The notes: a model not told the origin generated them from the sequence alone. Shown: positions 33,083-42,372, numbered from the stretch's first letter. The stretch is DNA of 64,000 nucleotides from Ruminococcus sp. YE71 (GCF_900119155.1 NZ_FPIR01000007.1:1-64000); one strand, 5' to 3'. Made by a program: numbers and translations.

Positions 33083-35140
33083 TCACTCCGACTGAGCGAA
33101 CTGGCTTTCGTGGCGTGCGAAGAAGTCGGTTCTGGGGGGGAGGAATTTCAGCTTGTGGCCGTTTTCGACGAAGTAGGTGAGCGGTTCAAAGATGGTATCC
33201 CAGGACCAGATGCGTTCATCGACCTGCAAGTAGTCGCGGAGTTTTTCGGTGCCGAAGGGTGCCATCGGGTGAAGCAGGACGCCTGCGGTCTTCACGATAT
33301 GGAAGAGGTTTGCGAGAGCCTGCGAGATCTCCTCATCGGAGAGGTCATCGGGCTTTGCGAGAGCCTTTGCCATGTACTTGCTGCCGTTTCTGATATAGCT
33401 GTCGAGTACGTAAGTACACTGATGGAACGCGAACCTTGCCATCTGGCGCTCGTAGTCGAGGACTGCCTTTTTAGCATCGGCGAGTATTTTTTCCTCGGGA
33501 GCGCAGTCGGGCAGGACGCCGTCGAAGCGTTTCTGCAAGGTGTAGAACGCAGTGCGGATCATGCGGTTGTATACGTTCGTGAGCAGTGCGTTCTTGGTCA
33601 CGGGGTCGGTGAATTTCGGGTCGTTTATCGGCTGACCCTCTGCCTTGAGTGCGGCTTCTTCTTCGAGGAGCGGCTTGTTGAAGGGCTTCGGGAAGAAGGA
33701 AACGCTCTGCTGACCGAGACCGAACTCCAGCCAGTGCATCCTGAGCTGTTCGGGGGTGTAGTAATCAAGTAGGTCGTCAGCCATCGGCGGCTTGACCGAG
33801 CCCGAGCTGGAAGCCTTCTTGTTCAGGAAGAGGATGTGGTGGTTCGCGACGATGACGGGCATCTGGAGCTCGCCCTCGGCGGGGTCGGCGGTCTTTTCGG
33901 CGCTTTCCTGCTGAGCCATCCACATAGCAGGCTCTGCGATACCGTAGAAGTAGATATTATCCTGACCGATGAACTGGTAAACGGTAGCATCCTTGCTGCA
34001 CCAGTAGTCCTTCCATTCTGCGCGGTCTCTGCCCTGCTGTTCGAGGTAGGTCTGAGTGAAGGAGATAGGCGCCCACAGGGATTCGGGCCATACCCATACG
34101 GTCAGACCCTCAACGCCGTCCATAACAGGTGCAGGCACGCCCCACTCGATATTGCCCGTAAGTCTGAACGGAACGAGGGTCTTGCCCGTGCGGTAGCGGA
34201 TGCCGTTCTCGGCGAGCACATGGCAGGCGGCATCGCAGTCTGCGAGCTCGTTGAACAGGATGGTGAACGAAGGCTTTTTCTTCTCTTCGAGGTATTCATG
34301 TGCGGGGAGCTGATCCTTTATTGCGAGGTATTTTTCCTCGAAATCGCGCTTGATGTAGATCATCGGCTGTTTGAGGAACTCGTCGATGGTCTTCCACACA
34401 ACGGGACGGATATCCTTGCGTTTTTTGAGGGTCTCGACCCAGTCCTTCATGAGTTTCTCGTAAGCGCCGAGCTTGAAGTACCAGTTGGTAACGGGCTTCA
34501 TGGTAGGTCTTTCGCCCGTCAGGGTGCTGATGGGGTCGATGAGCATTTCGGGCATATACTGATGGCCGAGGTCGCACTCATCGGCGTAGCCCTTTTCGGA
34601 GCAGCAGCCTTCAACGGGGCATTTGCCGACGACCTGTCTGCCGTTGAGGAACACGCCTGCCTTCTCATCGAAGAACTGCATAGTGGAGATCTGTTCCAGC
34701 TGTCCCTTTTTGTGCAGTGAGGAGATGAACTTATCGGTGACTTCGGCGTGTATCTCCTTCGAGCGGCCGAGACCCGAAGCCGCGAAGAGGTTCGGCTCGA
34801 TACCGTAAGCGTCGAGGGTCTCCTTCTGCTTATTGTGGTTTCTGCGGACGAAATCCTCAAGTGTGCCCTCAAACTCGCCCTTTTCCACCTTGACTCTCCA
34901 GCCCTCTGCGATAGGCGAACCGTAGCAGTCGGTACCGCTGACGAAAATAACGTTCTCCTTGCCTATCCTGTCGCGCAGGAATCTTGCGTAAGTATCGGCG
35001 AAAACGAGCATACCGCCTACGTGTCCGAAGTGGAGTTCCTTATTGCCGTAGGGCATACCGCCCGTTACGACTGCCCTTTTCGGGAATGTCGGGCGAGGTA
35101 TCTCGAACGGCTTATTATTCTTTTCTTTTTTATCTGACAT
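33083..35140 (-). CDS. metG: Methionyl-tRNA synthetase
   Basis: 685 residues. Class I synthetase with TGGMPYGNKELHFGHVGGML (the HIGH motif reads HFGH), a zinc-knuckle-like insertion (KCPVEGCCSEKGYADECDLGH, about 178-198), and an anticodon-binding helical domain from about 540. The expected KMSKS loop is replaced by KKASSSGS (about 440), losing the second Lys. No C-terminal EMAP/Arc1-type extension is evident. ATG at 35140 chosen with AAAGGA upstream; a start 11 codons earlier lacks a site. It charges tRNA-Met. Confidence 0.93.
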   Translation of the reverse strand: MSDKKEKNNKPFEIPRPTFPKRAVVTGGMPYGNKELHFGHVGGMLVFADTYARFLRDRIGKENVIFVSGTDCYGSPIAEGWRVKVEKGEFEGTLEDFVRRNHNKQKETLDAYGIEPNLFAASGLGRSKEIHAEVTDKFISSLHKKGQLEQISTMQFFDEKAGVFLNGRQVVGKCPVEGCCSEKGYADECDLGHQYMPEMLIDPISTLTGERPTMKPVTNWYFKLGAYEKLMKDWVETLKKRKDIRPVVWKTIDEFLKQPMIYIKRDFEEKYLAIKDQLPAHEYLEEKKKPSFTILFNELADCDAACHVLAENGIRYRTGKTLVPFRLTGNIEWGVPAPVMDGVEGLTVWVWPESLWAPISFTQTYLEQQGRDRAEWKDYWCSKDATVYQFIGQDNIYFYGIAEPAMWMAQQESAEKTADPAEGELQMPVIVANHHILFLNKKASSSGSVKPPMADDLLDYYTPEQLRMHWLEFGLGQQSVSFFPKPFNKPLLEEEAALKAEGQPINDPKFTDPVTKNALLTNVYNRMIRTAFYTLQKRFDGVLPDCAPEEKILADAKKAVLDYERQMARFAFHQCTYVLDSYIRNGSKYMAKALAKPDDLSDEEISQALANLFHIVKTAGVLLHPMAPFGTEKLRDYLQVDERIWSWDTIFEPLTYFVENGHKLKFLPPRTDFFARHESQFAQSE

Positions 35141-35178
35141 GATGGTTTTTTCCTTTCGGTGTTTTTGTGTCAACTTAC

Positions 35179-35207
35179 ATTATAGCACATTCTGTCTCGG
35201 ATTTCAA
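35179..35207 (-). promoter_or_regulatory. Promoter of metG
   Basis: Minus strand TTGAAA (35202-35207), 17-bp spacer, TATAAT (35179-35184), 39 bp before the ATG. The leader is too short for a T-box. Confidence 0.85.
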
Positions 35208-35270
35208 TAGATATTGTATGAAAATCGTCTTTTCGGGGCTTTTTGGGGGTTTCGGGGGATGTTTTTTTAT

Positions 35271-35571
35271 TCGGCTTGCGCCGAATCTGGGGGTTTCACT
35301 CGAATCGCTTCGCTCTCTCGCGAAAATAAAATCGGCAAATCTTTTGTTCTTTAAAGAAAGGCGCGGACTTCTCAGTCTGCGCCTTTTGCGTCGTTTAGTT
35401 GGGGATTTGCCGATTTTATGGTTGGTGGGGGGATGTTGGTTCGCTTACTTTTCGGAGCGACCTCTCGGGGCGGGGACTCTGTCCCCGAGCCCCTGCTGGG
35501 GGACCCTTTGAAAAGGGTCACCCCAGACCCCTCCTAAACTTTTTTAGACTCTGGCGAGCACGCTTCTTTTG
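35271..35571 (+). repeat. Family B modular repeat, copy B2
   Basis: Modules in order: GGCTTGCGCC hairpin, CACTCGAATCGCTTCGC, CTCTCGCGAAAATAAAATCGG, inverted pair AAAATCGGCAAATC (35328-35341) / GATTTGCCGATTTT (35404-35417) around a GGCGCGGACTTCTCAGTCTGC hairpin, GCGACCTCTCGGGG, GGGGACTCTGTCCCC hairpin, GACCCTTTGAAAAGGGTC hairpin, CCCCTCCTAAACTTTTTTAG and CTCTGGCGAGCACG. Non-coding. Lies between metG and gltX; B3 is its inverted counterpart on the other side of gltX. Confidence 0.9.
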
Positions 35572-35592
35572 TGCGATTTTTGGGGGTGTTTT

Positions 35593-37032
35593 TTACAGTT
35601 CGCTTATTGCCTGCTTGATGCGCTCTATCGACTCGGTCTTTCCGAGAACGGTCATCAGCTCTGTTGCGCCGCCGGGAGTTACCGCTTTTCTGCCTACGGC
35701 TACTCTTACCGCCCACATAACAGCTCCGACTTTCTTCTCCTTCGATGCGGCAAACTCCTTCAGCTCCGCAAACAGCGTGTCATTGTCCCACTGTCCGATG
35801 CCTTCAAGTACGGGCAGCGCGTCAACAAGCACTTCCTTGCATATCTCGGGAGTCGTCTTGTTCTTCTTGTTGGTGTACAGGTCGCCCTCCATCGGCAGAC
35901 GCGATACCACAAAATCCGACATCTCACGTATCTCCGCAAATGTCGCGATACGGCTGTGCAGAAGCTCCGCCAGCTTCTTCTTGTCAACGCTCTCGGCGCA
36001 TATCTCGTCAAGTATCGGCAGTGCCTTCTTCTCGTACTCCTCGTCGGGGAGCTTCTTGATGTACTCGGAGTTGAACCATTTCAGCTTCTCGTAGTCGAAT
36101 ACCGCGGGCGACTTGCTCAGACCTTCCATCGAGAAGGACTTTTTCAGCTCGTCCATCGTGAAGAATTCCTCGTTCGAGTCCTTCGGGCACCAGCCGAGAA
36201 GTGCGATGTAGTTCACGATAGCCTCGGGCAGGTAGCCGTTATCCACAAGATCCTGGAAGCTTACCGCGCCGTGGCGCTTGGACAGCTTGGAAACGTTGCC
36301 CTCGGCGTCCTTGCCCATCAGCAGGGGCAGGTGAACGTAGTGCGGTCTCTCCCAGCCGAAAGCGTCGTAAAGCAGGCAGTATTTCGGGGTGGAAGTAAGG
36401 TATTCGTTACCGCGGACAACGTGAGTAACGCCCATCAGGTAGTCGTCGATGACGTGGCAGAAGTTATAGGTCGGGTAGCCGTCCGCCTTGATAAGTATCT
36501 GATCTCTCAGCTCGGAGTTATCCATCGTCACCTCGCCGTAGACCTCATCCACGTAGGAAGTAGTACCTTCGGAAGGCATTTTCTGGCGGATAACGTAAGG
36601 CTTGCCCTCAGCGAGGTTCTTCTCGACCTCTTCCTTGGAGAGGGAGCGGCAGTGACCGTCGTAGCCGCCGATACCCTTATCATCCTTGAGGGATTCAAGG
36701 CGTTCGGGGGTACAGAAGCAGTAGTAAGCGTGGCCGCTCGCGATGAGTTTTTCGGCGTATTCCTTATAGATAGGAAGGCGTTCGCTCTGGATATAGGGGC
36801 CGTGTTCGCCGCCGACAACGGGGCCTTCATCGTAGTCGATGCCTGTCATTTCGAGGGTTTTGAGAATAACATCGGTAGCACCCTCAACGAGGCGCACCTG
36901 ATCGGTATCCTCGATACGGAGGATAAATTTACCGCCCTGAGATTTTGAGAGCAGGTAAGAATAGAGAGCTGTTCTAAGATTACCGATATGCATAAAGCCC
37001 GTCGGCGACGGTGCAAATCTTGTAGTTATCAT
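35593..37032 (-). CDS. gltX: Glutamyl-tRNA synthetase
   Basis: 479 residues. Class Ib synthetase with FAPSPTGFMHIGNLRTAL at the N-terminus (HIGN motif) and KLSKRHGAVSF (KMSKS loop, about 246), plus a C-terminal helical anticodon-binding domain. It charges tRNA-Glu, and probably tRNA-Gln in this group. ATG at 37032 chosen for AAAGGAG 9 nt upstream; the frame extends further only through repeat B3. The gene is bracketed by inverted family B copies. Confidence 0.96.
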   Translation of the reverse strand: MITTRFAPSPTGFMHIGNLRTALYSYLLSKSQGGKFILRIEDTDQVRLVEGATDVILKTLEMTGIDYDEGPVVGGEHGPYIQSERLPIYKEYAEKLIASGHAYYCFCTPERLESLKDDKGIGGYDGHCRSLSKEEVEKNLAEGKPYVIRQKMPSEGTTSYVDEVYGEVTMDNSELRDQILIKADGYPTYNFCHVIDDYLMGVTHVVRGNEYLTSTPKYCLLYDAFGWERPHYVHLPLLMGKDAEGNVSKLSKRHGAVSFQDLVDNGYLPEAIVNYIALLGWCPKDSNEEFFTMDELKKSFSMEGLSKSPAVFDYEKLKWFNSEYIKKLPDEEYEKKALPILDEICAESVDKKKLAELLHSRIATFAEIREMSDFVVSRLPMEGDLYTNKKNKTTPEICKEVLVDALPVLEGIGQWDNDTLFAELKEFAASKEKKVGAVMWAVRVAVGRKAVTPGGATELMTVLGKTESIERIKQAISEL

Positions 37033-37076
37033 TGGTATTACTCCTTTAGAATTTAATGCAAAAGTGAGACCCTCGC

Positions 37077-37380
37077 AAACGTCCCGTAAACGCCAGGGTC
37101 TAAAAAAGTTTAGGAGGGAGGGAGACCCCCGCCTTAGCTTCGCACGGCTACAAAGGGTCCCCCAGCAGGGGCTCGGGGACAGCGTCCCCGCCCACGAGAG
37201 GTCGCTCTGCCCCGTAAGCGCACAAACGTCCCCCACCAACCATAAAATCGGCAAATCCCAGCAAACCGTCAATAAAGGCTCGAAATGAAAAAATCATCAC
37301 AAACCATCAAGAACAATAGATTTGCCGATTTTATTTTGGCGAGAGAGCGCAGCGATTCGAGCCAAAGACCCAGAGCGCGC
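37077..37380 (-). repeat. Family B modular repeat, copy B3, inverted relative to B2
   Basis: Same modules as B2 in reverse complement: CGCCAGGGTCTAAAAAAG, GTTTAGGAGGGAGG, a hairpin opened by one 19-bp unit (37130-37148), GGGGCTCGGGGACAGCG, CGAGAGGTCGCTC, then ATAAAATCGGCAAATC / GATTTGCCGATTTTAT and GGCGAGAGAGCGCAGCGATT. It starts about 45 bp upstream of the gltX ATG and may overlap its promoter. The rest of the gap to the GH5 gene (37381-37434) shows nothing further. Confidence 0.9.
37130..37148 (+). repeat. Single 19-bp unit inside repeat B3
   Basis: CGCCTTAGCTTCGCACGGC, identical to the units of the arrays at 19555 and 63345, at the apex of the GACCC ... GGGTC hairpin of family B. Confidence 0.95.
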
Positions 37381-37434
37381 CAGCGCTCAGATCCCCCTCA
37401 AACACAAACACAAAACAAAAACGACTGTCGAAAA

Positions 37435-38619
37435 TCACTTATAAGGACTTGTAAGAGCATCGACCAGCTCGGGAAACTTCCACTCGGGCATCGGCTCTCT
37501 GTCCATCAGACCGAAATTCTCGCCGTTGCCGACAAAGGCATTGTTGTCCCACCAAACCATCGGAACGCCATGCTCCTTAGCCTGCTGAACATAGTACTTC
37601 GCGCAGGCAACTCTGTCGTCGAGGTTGTCCTTGTTGACCGTGCCGAACTCGCCCACGATAACGGGGATGTTCTTCGAGAGGAACAGGTCGTCAAGCGTGT
37701 AGAAGAAGTTGTCGATGTCGTTCTGACCCGAGGCTTCGTCCCACTTGTCCGTGCCCTTCGTGTCGAGCGCCAGCGAATACGGCAGATAAGCGTGAACGGA
37801 TACGATCACCTTGTCGTCGCCCTCGGGCAGCCATACGTCCTGCAACGCAACTCTCGACGAGGACGCCGCATAACCCGTCAGCATCAGATGACGCTTCGCA
37901 TTGTTGCCGCCGCTCTCACGAACCGTATTGTAGAACGCCTGCGCATACTCCGCAACGATGGCACGGCTGTCCGCGTTGCCGCCGTTCCACTCCATAGCAG
38001 TGCCTCTCATTCTCGGCTCGTTCAGACCCTCGAAGATGAGGTGCTCGTCATAGCCCTTGAACTCCTCGGCGATCTGCTTCCACAGCGCCGTCAGCTGCTC
38101 AAGATCCTGTTCCTTGTCCTCGGCAGTCGGGAAATACCACTCCTCGTGATGGGTGTTCAGGATGACGAACAGCCCGTTGTTGATGCCGTAATCCACGATC
38201 TCGTGAACTCTCGCCATCCACTCGGGGTCAACGTTGTAATTCTCGTCCATGTGCATACCCCACGAAACAGGTACTCTGAATACGTTGAAGCCCGAATCTT
38301 TCAGCAGCGCACACATCGGCTCGGATGTTTTGTTCGGCTGCCACGATACCTCCGCCGCAACTGTCGAATTGCCCGTGGCATCCATTGTGTTGCCGAGATT
38401 CCAGCCGATGGTCATTTCTTTTACAAGCTCTGTCGAGGGAATGTCACGTATCTCCATCTCAACAGGCTCCTTTTTCTCCTCTGCCTGCGAGGACTCCGAC
38501 GCGGCATCGCTGCCCGATCCGCCGTTCGCAGAACTGCTGTCTTTTCCGCCGCAGGAAGTCATTACGCCCATGCCAAGCGTGACCGCCAGCATCGCCGCAA
38601 GAAGTCTCTTTAATTTCAT
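37435..38619 (-). CDS. GH5 endoglucanase lipoprotein
   Basis: 394 residues. Lipoprotein-type signal ending GVMTSCGG, then a Ser/Gly/Glu linker (about 25-55), then a GH5 (subfamily 4-like) catalytic domain: TIGWNLGNTMDA, FRVPVSWG, acid/base in IFEGLNEPR (about 203) and nucleophile in VIVGEFGTV (about 302). It should cleave beta-1,4-glucans or xyloglucan at the membrane surface. ATG chosen with GAAAGGCGG 7 nt upstream. It follows the AI-2E-type permease by 58 bp on the same strand, so it may be co-transcribed. Confidence 0.92.
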   Translation of the reverse strand: MKLKRLLAAMLAVTLGMGVMTSCGGKDSSSANGGSGSDAASESSQAEEKKEPVEMEIRDIPSTELVKEMTIGWNLGNTMDATGNSTVAAEVSWQPNKTSEPMCALLKDSGFNVFRVPVSWGMHMDENYNVDPEWMARVHEIVDYGINNGLFVILNTHHEEWYFPTAEDKEQDLEQLTALWKQIAEEFKGYDEHLIFEGLNEPRMRGTAMEWNGGNADSRAIVAEYAQAFYNTVRESGGNNAKRHLMLTGYAASSSRVALQDVWLPEGDDKVIVSVHAYLPYSLALDTKGTDKWDEASGQNDIDNFFYTLDDLFLSKNIPVIVGEFGTVNKDNLDDRVACAKYYVQQAKEHGVPMVWWDNNAFVGNGENFGLMDREPMPEWKFPELVDALTSPYK

Positions 38620-38677
38620 AAATAACCGCCTTTCAAATTGGTGCATATACGTGTGGTTTTCTTGGGGGAGCTCCCCG

Positions 38678-39964
38678 TCAGGTGTCCGTAGCGCCTTTGT
38701 GTTCTTCTTTTACGAGGTAGTCGAATATCTCAAAGGTCTCGTCCTCGTCGTCGGGTCTGGCGACGACGCCGAGCCAGTCGGGGGCGTTGGTCAGATCGGT
38801 GCGGAGGTGTTCGCGTGAGATGCGTTCAGCCTCTTTGCGTGCGTTGCGGGTGTTGACCTCGTCCTTAACGAGGCAGTAGAGCACCGAGCAGACGGGCACA
38901 GCGACGAACATTCCGAAGATACCGCCCACGTCGCCGCCGACGGTGATAGCGAACAGCACCCACATACTGGGCAGTCCGACGGAGCTTCCGACGACTCTCG
39001 GGTAGATGAGGTTGTTCTCGACCTGCTGTAGGATTATCAGGAAAACGAGGAATATGAGAGCCTGTTTTGCGGAAGTGATGAGTATCAGAAACGCTCCGAG
39101 ACCCATTCCGATGAACGCGCCGACTATCGGGATGAACGCGGTCAGAGCGACGAGCGCACCGATAGTGCCTGCGTAGGGCAGGCGAAGTACCGTCATGCCG
39201 ATGAAGCACAGGGAGCCCAGTATGCAGGCTTCAAGACCCTGTCCCGAAATGAAGTTCGAGAAAGTCTCCTTTGACAGGTTCCCGACGTGTGCGAGCCTTG
39301 CCGACAGTTTTTCGGGAAGGTACGCTGTAGTGATGCGGTAGAGCTGATTTTTCAGCTGTTCCTTCTGTGCCAGCACGTAAATCGAGAACACGAGACCTAT
39401 CACGAAATTCGTGATACCCTTCATCGTGCCCGAAGCCACCGACATCACGTTTCCGAGTGTATCGGTCACTATCGAGGAATTCCCGATCTTGTCCATAACG
39501 GTCTTTGTGACCTTAGACTGCGTGATATCGGCTTTTTTGAGCCATTCGTTTATCTCGGGGTTGTCGTTGAGCAGTTTGAACACCTTATCGGTGAAATTCG
39601 GGAACTGGTCGTAGAGTGCCAGCACCGTTTCCTTGACCGAAGGTATCACCAGTGCCAGCACCGCCGACACCAGCCCGATGCACAGGACGTAAGTTGCAAG
39701 GAGCGACACGGGGCGTGAGATCTTCGTGCTCACCTTCCATCGGGGAGTCGTATCCTTTTTATAAAAGACCTTCCCCTCGATGATCCTCATGGGAACGTTC
39801 AGTATCATCGCGATGACCGTTCCGATAACGAATGCTGAAAGTATCTCCGCACCGAGTGAGAGCCAGTGCTCGATGGTCTTGTACTGGGTCAGTCCCCAGT
39901 AGAGTACCACTCCGATTATCACTATCGCTAAGGTCTCCCAAAAATTTCTGTGTTTCTTTTTCAT
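38678..39964 (-). CDS. AI-2E/PerM-family transporter-like membrane protein
   Basis: 428 residues, seven or eight membrane helices: helical pair near the N-terminus, long central extracytoplasmic segment (about 110-170), and the conserved C-terminal block GTIGALVALTAFIPIVGAFIGM followed by VENNLIYPRVVGSSVGLPSMWVLFAI (family AI-2E_transport). Members include TqsA (AI-2 export) and Na+/H+ antiporters; the role here is open. ATG at 39964 with AAGGA 8 nt upstream; upstream frame is repeat B4 and low-complexity. Confidence 0.88.
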   Translation of the reverse strand: MKKKHRNFWETLAIVIIGVVLYWGLTQYKTIEHWLSLGAEILSAFVIGTVIAMILNVPMRIIEGKVFYKKDTTPRWKVSTKISRPVSLLATYVLCIGLVSAVLALVIPSVKETVLALYDQFPNFTDKVFKLLNDNPEINEWLKKADITQSKVTKTVMDKIGNSSIVTDTLGNVMSVASGTMKGITNFVIGLVFSIYVLAQKEQLKNQLYRITTAYLPEKLSARLAHVGNLSKETFSNFISGQGLEACILGSLCFIGMTVLRLPYAGTIGALVALTAFIPIVGAFIGMGLGAFLILITSAKQALIFLVFLIILQQVENNLIYPRVVGSSVGLPSMWVLFAITVGGDVGGIFGMFVAVPVCSVLYCLVKDEVNTRNARKEAERISREHLRTDLTNAPDWLGVVARPDDEDETFEIFDYLVKEEHKGATDT

Positions 39965-40030
39965 TTTTGTTTTCCTTGTTTTTTGTGGTTTTTGGTTTTT
40001 TGGGGGGGGTTGTTTTTTTGGAGTTTTTTG

Positions 40031-40330
40031 TTTTGCCTTCGGCAAAATTGGGGGTTTCACTCGAATCGCTTCGCTCTCTCGCGAAAATAAAATCGGCAAA
40101 TCTGATTGTTCTTGATTTATGGTGATGGCTTTTCATTTTGCGCCTTTTGGGACGTTTTGTTGGGGATTTGCCGATTTTATGTTTTGGTTTTTGTCGGTTC
40201 GGGTCGTTTTGTTGCGCCTTCGGCGCAATCGAGAGTTTCACTCTCGTGCTCTTGATCGGGGACTTCTCGCCCCCGAACCCCCCGCCAGCGCGAGCCGGCG
40301 CTGGACCCGCCTGTTCTCTGGCGTGTACGC
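40031..40330 (+). repeat. Family B modular repeat, copy B4 (variant)
   Basis: Carries GCCTTCGGCAAAATTGGGGG, CACTCGAATCGCTTCGC, the AAAATCGGCAAATC / GATTTGCCGATTTT pair (about 40089-40102 and 40165-40178), then a diverged half with GCGCCTTCGGCGC and GCCAGCGCGAGCCGGCGCTGG hairpins and a CTCTGGCGTGTACGC end. Lies downstream of ilvB and upstream of the AI-2E gene. Confidence 0.85.
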
Positions 40331-40341
40331 TTCGTTTGCTA

Positions 40342-42027
40342 TTAATCCAATGCCATTGTCATTATCGGCTTCAGTACGTCGCCGCCTGCGGGTACCATCG
40401 GCAGTACGTTTACATCCTTATCTATTACACACTCCACAAGACACGGTCTGCCGCATTCAAGCGCTTTCTTCAGTCCTGCTTCTATCTCGTCCTTCTTCGT
40501 GATGCGGACACCCTCGATACCGAACGCTTCCGCCAGCTTCATATAATCCGTGCCTCTGTCAAGCGTCGTCTGCGAGAATCTCTTATCATAGAACAGTCTC
40601 TGCCACTGACGCACCATTCCCAGTACGTTATTCGTGAACACCAGCTCGATAACGGGCAGCTGATGCTTCGCAAGCGTCGAAAGCTCATTACAGTTCATGA
40701 AGAAACTGCCGTCGCCTGCGATATTTACTACCGTCTTGTCGGGATTGCCGACCTTCGCACCGATGGACGCGCCCAGACCGTAGCCCATAGTACCCAGACC
40801 GCCGCTCGAAGCGAAAGTCCTCGGCTCGGTGAAGTCATAGAACTGCGCCGCCCACATCTGATGCTGACCTACCTCGGTCGTGATGATCGCCTTCGCGTCG
40901 GTGAGACGGTTCAGGGTCTCGATGACCTCGTTCGGGAGAACCTCATCGGGGTCGTGGATAGGCTGCATGGTGAGGGGATATTTCTTCTTCCACTCGGCGA
41001 TCTGTGCGATCCACTCGGGGTGTCTCGTCTGGGGGATGAGCTCGTTGAGTCTGGTGAGCACGTACTTGAGGTCGCCGTTTACGTAGCAGTCGGGAACGAC
41101 GTTCTTGCCGATCTCGGCAGGGTCGATCTCAACGTGGATGATCTTGGTATGCTTACCGAAAGTCTTGGTATTGAGCGCCACTCTGTCCGAGAATCTCGAA
41201 CCGAGAACGATCATGAGGTCGCAGTCGCGGAGTGCGCGGGAAGCGGTCTTGGTGCCGTGCATACCGAGCATACCGACGTAGCGCTCATCCTTATTATAGA
41301 ATGCCGACTGTCCCATCAGCGAGAGGGCGATAGGGGCGTCGATGCGGTTGACGAGTTCGCCGAGTGCGCCCTCAGCGTCGCAGGAAACGACGCCGCCGCC
41401 AGCGTAGATGAACGGTCTTTCGCTCGCCTTGATGAGTTCGGCGGCGCGGTCGATCTGTTCGTTTATATCGTCGGGGTTATGGTTTACGATCTCGACGGGG
41501 GTCTTTCTGACGTACTCGGTAACAGCCGCGGTAACGTCCTTCGGGATGTCGATAAGCACGGGGCCTTTTCTGCCCTCATTCGCGATACGGAAAGCGTCGC
41601 GGACGGTGTCAGCAAGGTCGTTGACATCCTTGACGATGAAGTTATGCTTGGTGATAGGCATGGTGATGCCGCAGATATCGACTTCCTGGAAGGAGTCGAG
41701 ACCCAGCGAGGAAGTGCCCACGTTGCCTGTGATAGCCACAACGGGGATAGAATCCATATTCGCGGTAGCAAGACCTGTCACGAGGTTGGTCGCACCAGGG
41801 CCCGAGGTCGCGATGACTACGCCTGTTTTGCCTGTAGTACGGGCAAATCCGTCTGCCGCGTGGCTTGCCGCCTGTTCGTGAGCGGTGATGATGTGGGTTA
41901 TCCTGTCGGAATACTTGTAGAGTGCGTCATAGATATTGAGCACCGCTCCGCCTGGGTAACCGAACACCGTATCCGCTCCCTGTTCAAGGAGACATTCGAG
42001 TAATATTTCAGAACCGTTTAACTGCAT
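40342..42027 (-). CDS. ilvB: Acetolactate synthase, large subunit
   Basis: 561 residues, a ThDP enzyme. N-terminal PYR domain with GYPGGAVLNIYDAL and catalytic Glu in TAHEQAASHAADG, central FAD-type domain, and C-terminal PP domain with the metal/ThDP motif GDGSFFMNCNELST (about 435-448) and NNVLGMVRQWQ. It condenses pyruvate for branched-chain amino-acid synthesis. ATG chosen with GGAGG 8 nt upstream. No ilvN regulatory subunit is adjacent, so that gene must be elsewhere if present. Confidence 0.95.
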   Translation of the reverse strand: MQLNGSEILLECLLEQGADTVFGYPGGAVLNIYDALYKYSDRITHIITAHEQAASHAADGFARTTGKTGVVIATSGPGATNLVTGLATANMDSIPVVAITGNVGTSSLGLDSFQEVDICGITMPITKHNFIVKDVNDLADTVRDAFRIANEGRKGPVLIDIPKDVTAAVTEYVRKTPVEIVNHNPDDINEQIDRAAELIKASERPFIYAGGGVVSCDAEGALGELVNRIDAPIALSLMGQSAFYNKDERYVGMLGMHGTKTASRALRDCDLMIVLGSRFSDRVALNTKTFGKHTKIIHVEIDPAEIGKNVVPDCYVNGDLKYVLTRLNELIPQTRHPEWIAQIAEWKKKYPLTMQPIHDPDEVLPNEVIETLNRLTDAKAIITTEVGQHQMWAAQFYDFTEPRTFASSGGLGTMGYGLGASIGAKVGNPDKTVVNIAGDGSFFMNCNELSTLAKHQLPVIELVFTNNVLGMVRQWQRLFYDKRFSQTTLDRGTDYMKLAEAFGIEGVRITKKDEIEAGLKKALECGRPCLVECVIDKDVNVLPMVPAGGDVLKPIMTMALD

Positions 42028-42097
42028 TATTGATCCCTCCGAAAAATATGCATATACTGCACTGTCGTAGTACAGCGCTGCCAAAGTATACACATCT

Positions 42098-42126
42098 ATT
42101 ATACTACATCCAACACGCTTTGTCAA
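42098..42126 (-). promoter_or_regulatory. Promoter of ilvB
   Basis: Minus strand TTGACA (42121-42126), 17-bp spacer, TATAAT (42098-42103): exact consensus, 71 bp before the ATG. No T-box or leader peptide was recognised in the short leader. Confidence 0.92.
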
Positions 42127-42151
42127 TGGTCGTGCATCGGAATTTGCAGGA

Positions 42152-42372
42152 GTGACTGCGGGGACTCTTTTGGAAAACCTTTTTGAAAAAGGGGTATCCC
42201 CTTGTCAAAAAGACGTTCATGAGCGCAAAAAAACGGCGGGAGCAAGCCCCCGCCCTACAGATAGACATTTTCTCATGAAATGGTGAGAGTCTGTCTTCCG
42301 CGCCACAACTAACGAACGACATATTAAAAGCCTTTGGAAGGGGGGTTCCCCCAGGGAATCCCGCAGTCAGCA
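42152..42372 (-). repeat. Family A repeat, copy A8 (compact)
   Basis: Outer ends TGACTGCGGG and CCCGCAGTCA are inverted repeats. Left hairpin GGAAAACCTTTTTGAAAAAG, reversed core TTGTCAAAAAGACGTTCATG, hairpin cassette GGCGGGAGCAAGCCCCCGCC (about 42235-42254), then CATATTAAAAGCCTTTGG and a short right end. Between ilvB's promoter and yitT's stop. Confidence 0.85.

Noticed and set aside
37033-37272. Longer N-terminus for GltX
   Set aside because: The extension is repeat B3; the conserved N-terminal FAPSPTG begins at the ATG at 37032.
42028-42126. T-box, riboswitch or leader-peptide attenuator before ilvB, metG or gltX
   Set aside because: Predicted leaders of ilvB and metG are short and show no T-box core or terminator pair; nothing is seen before gltX other than repeat B3.
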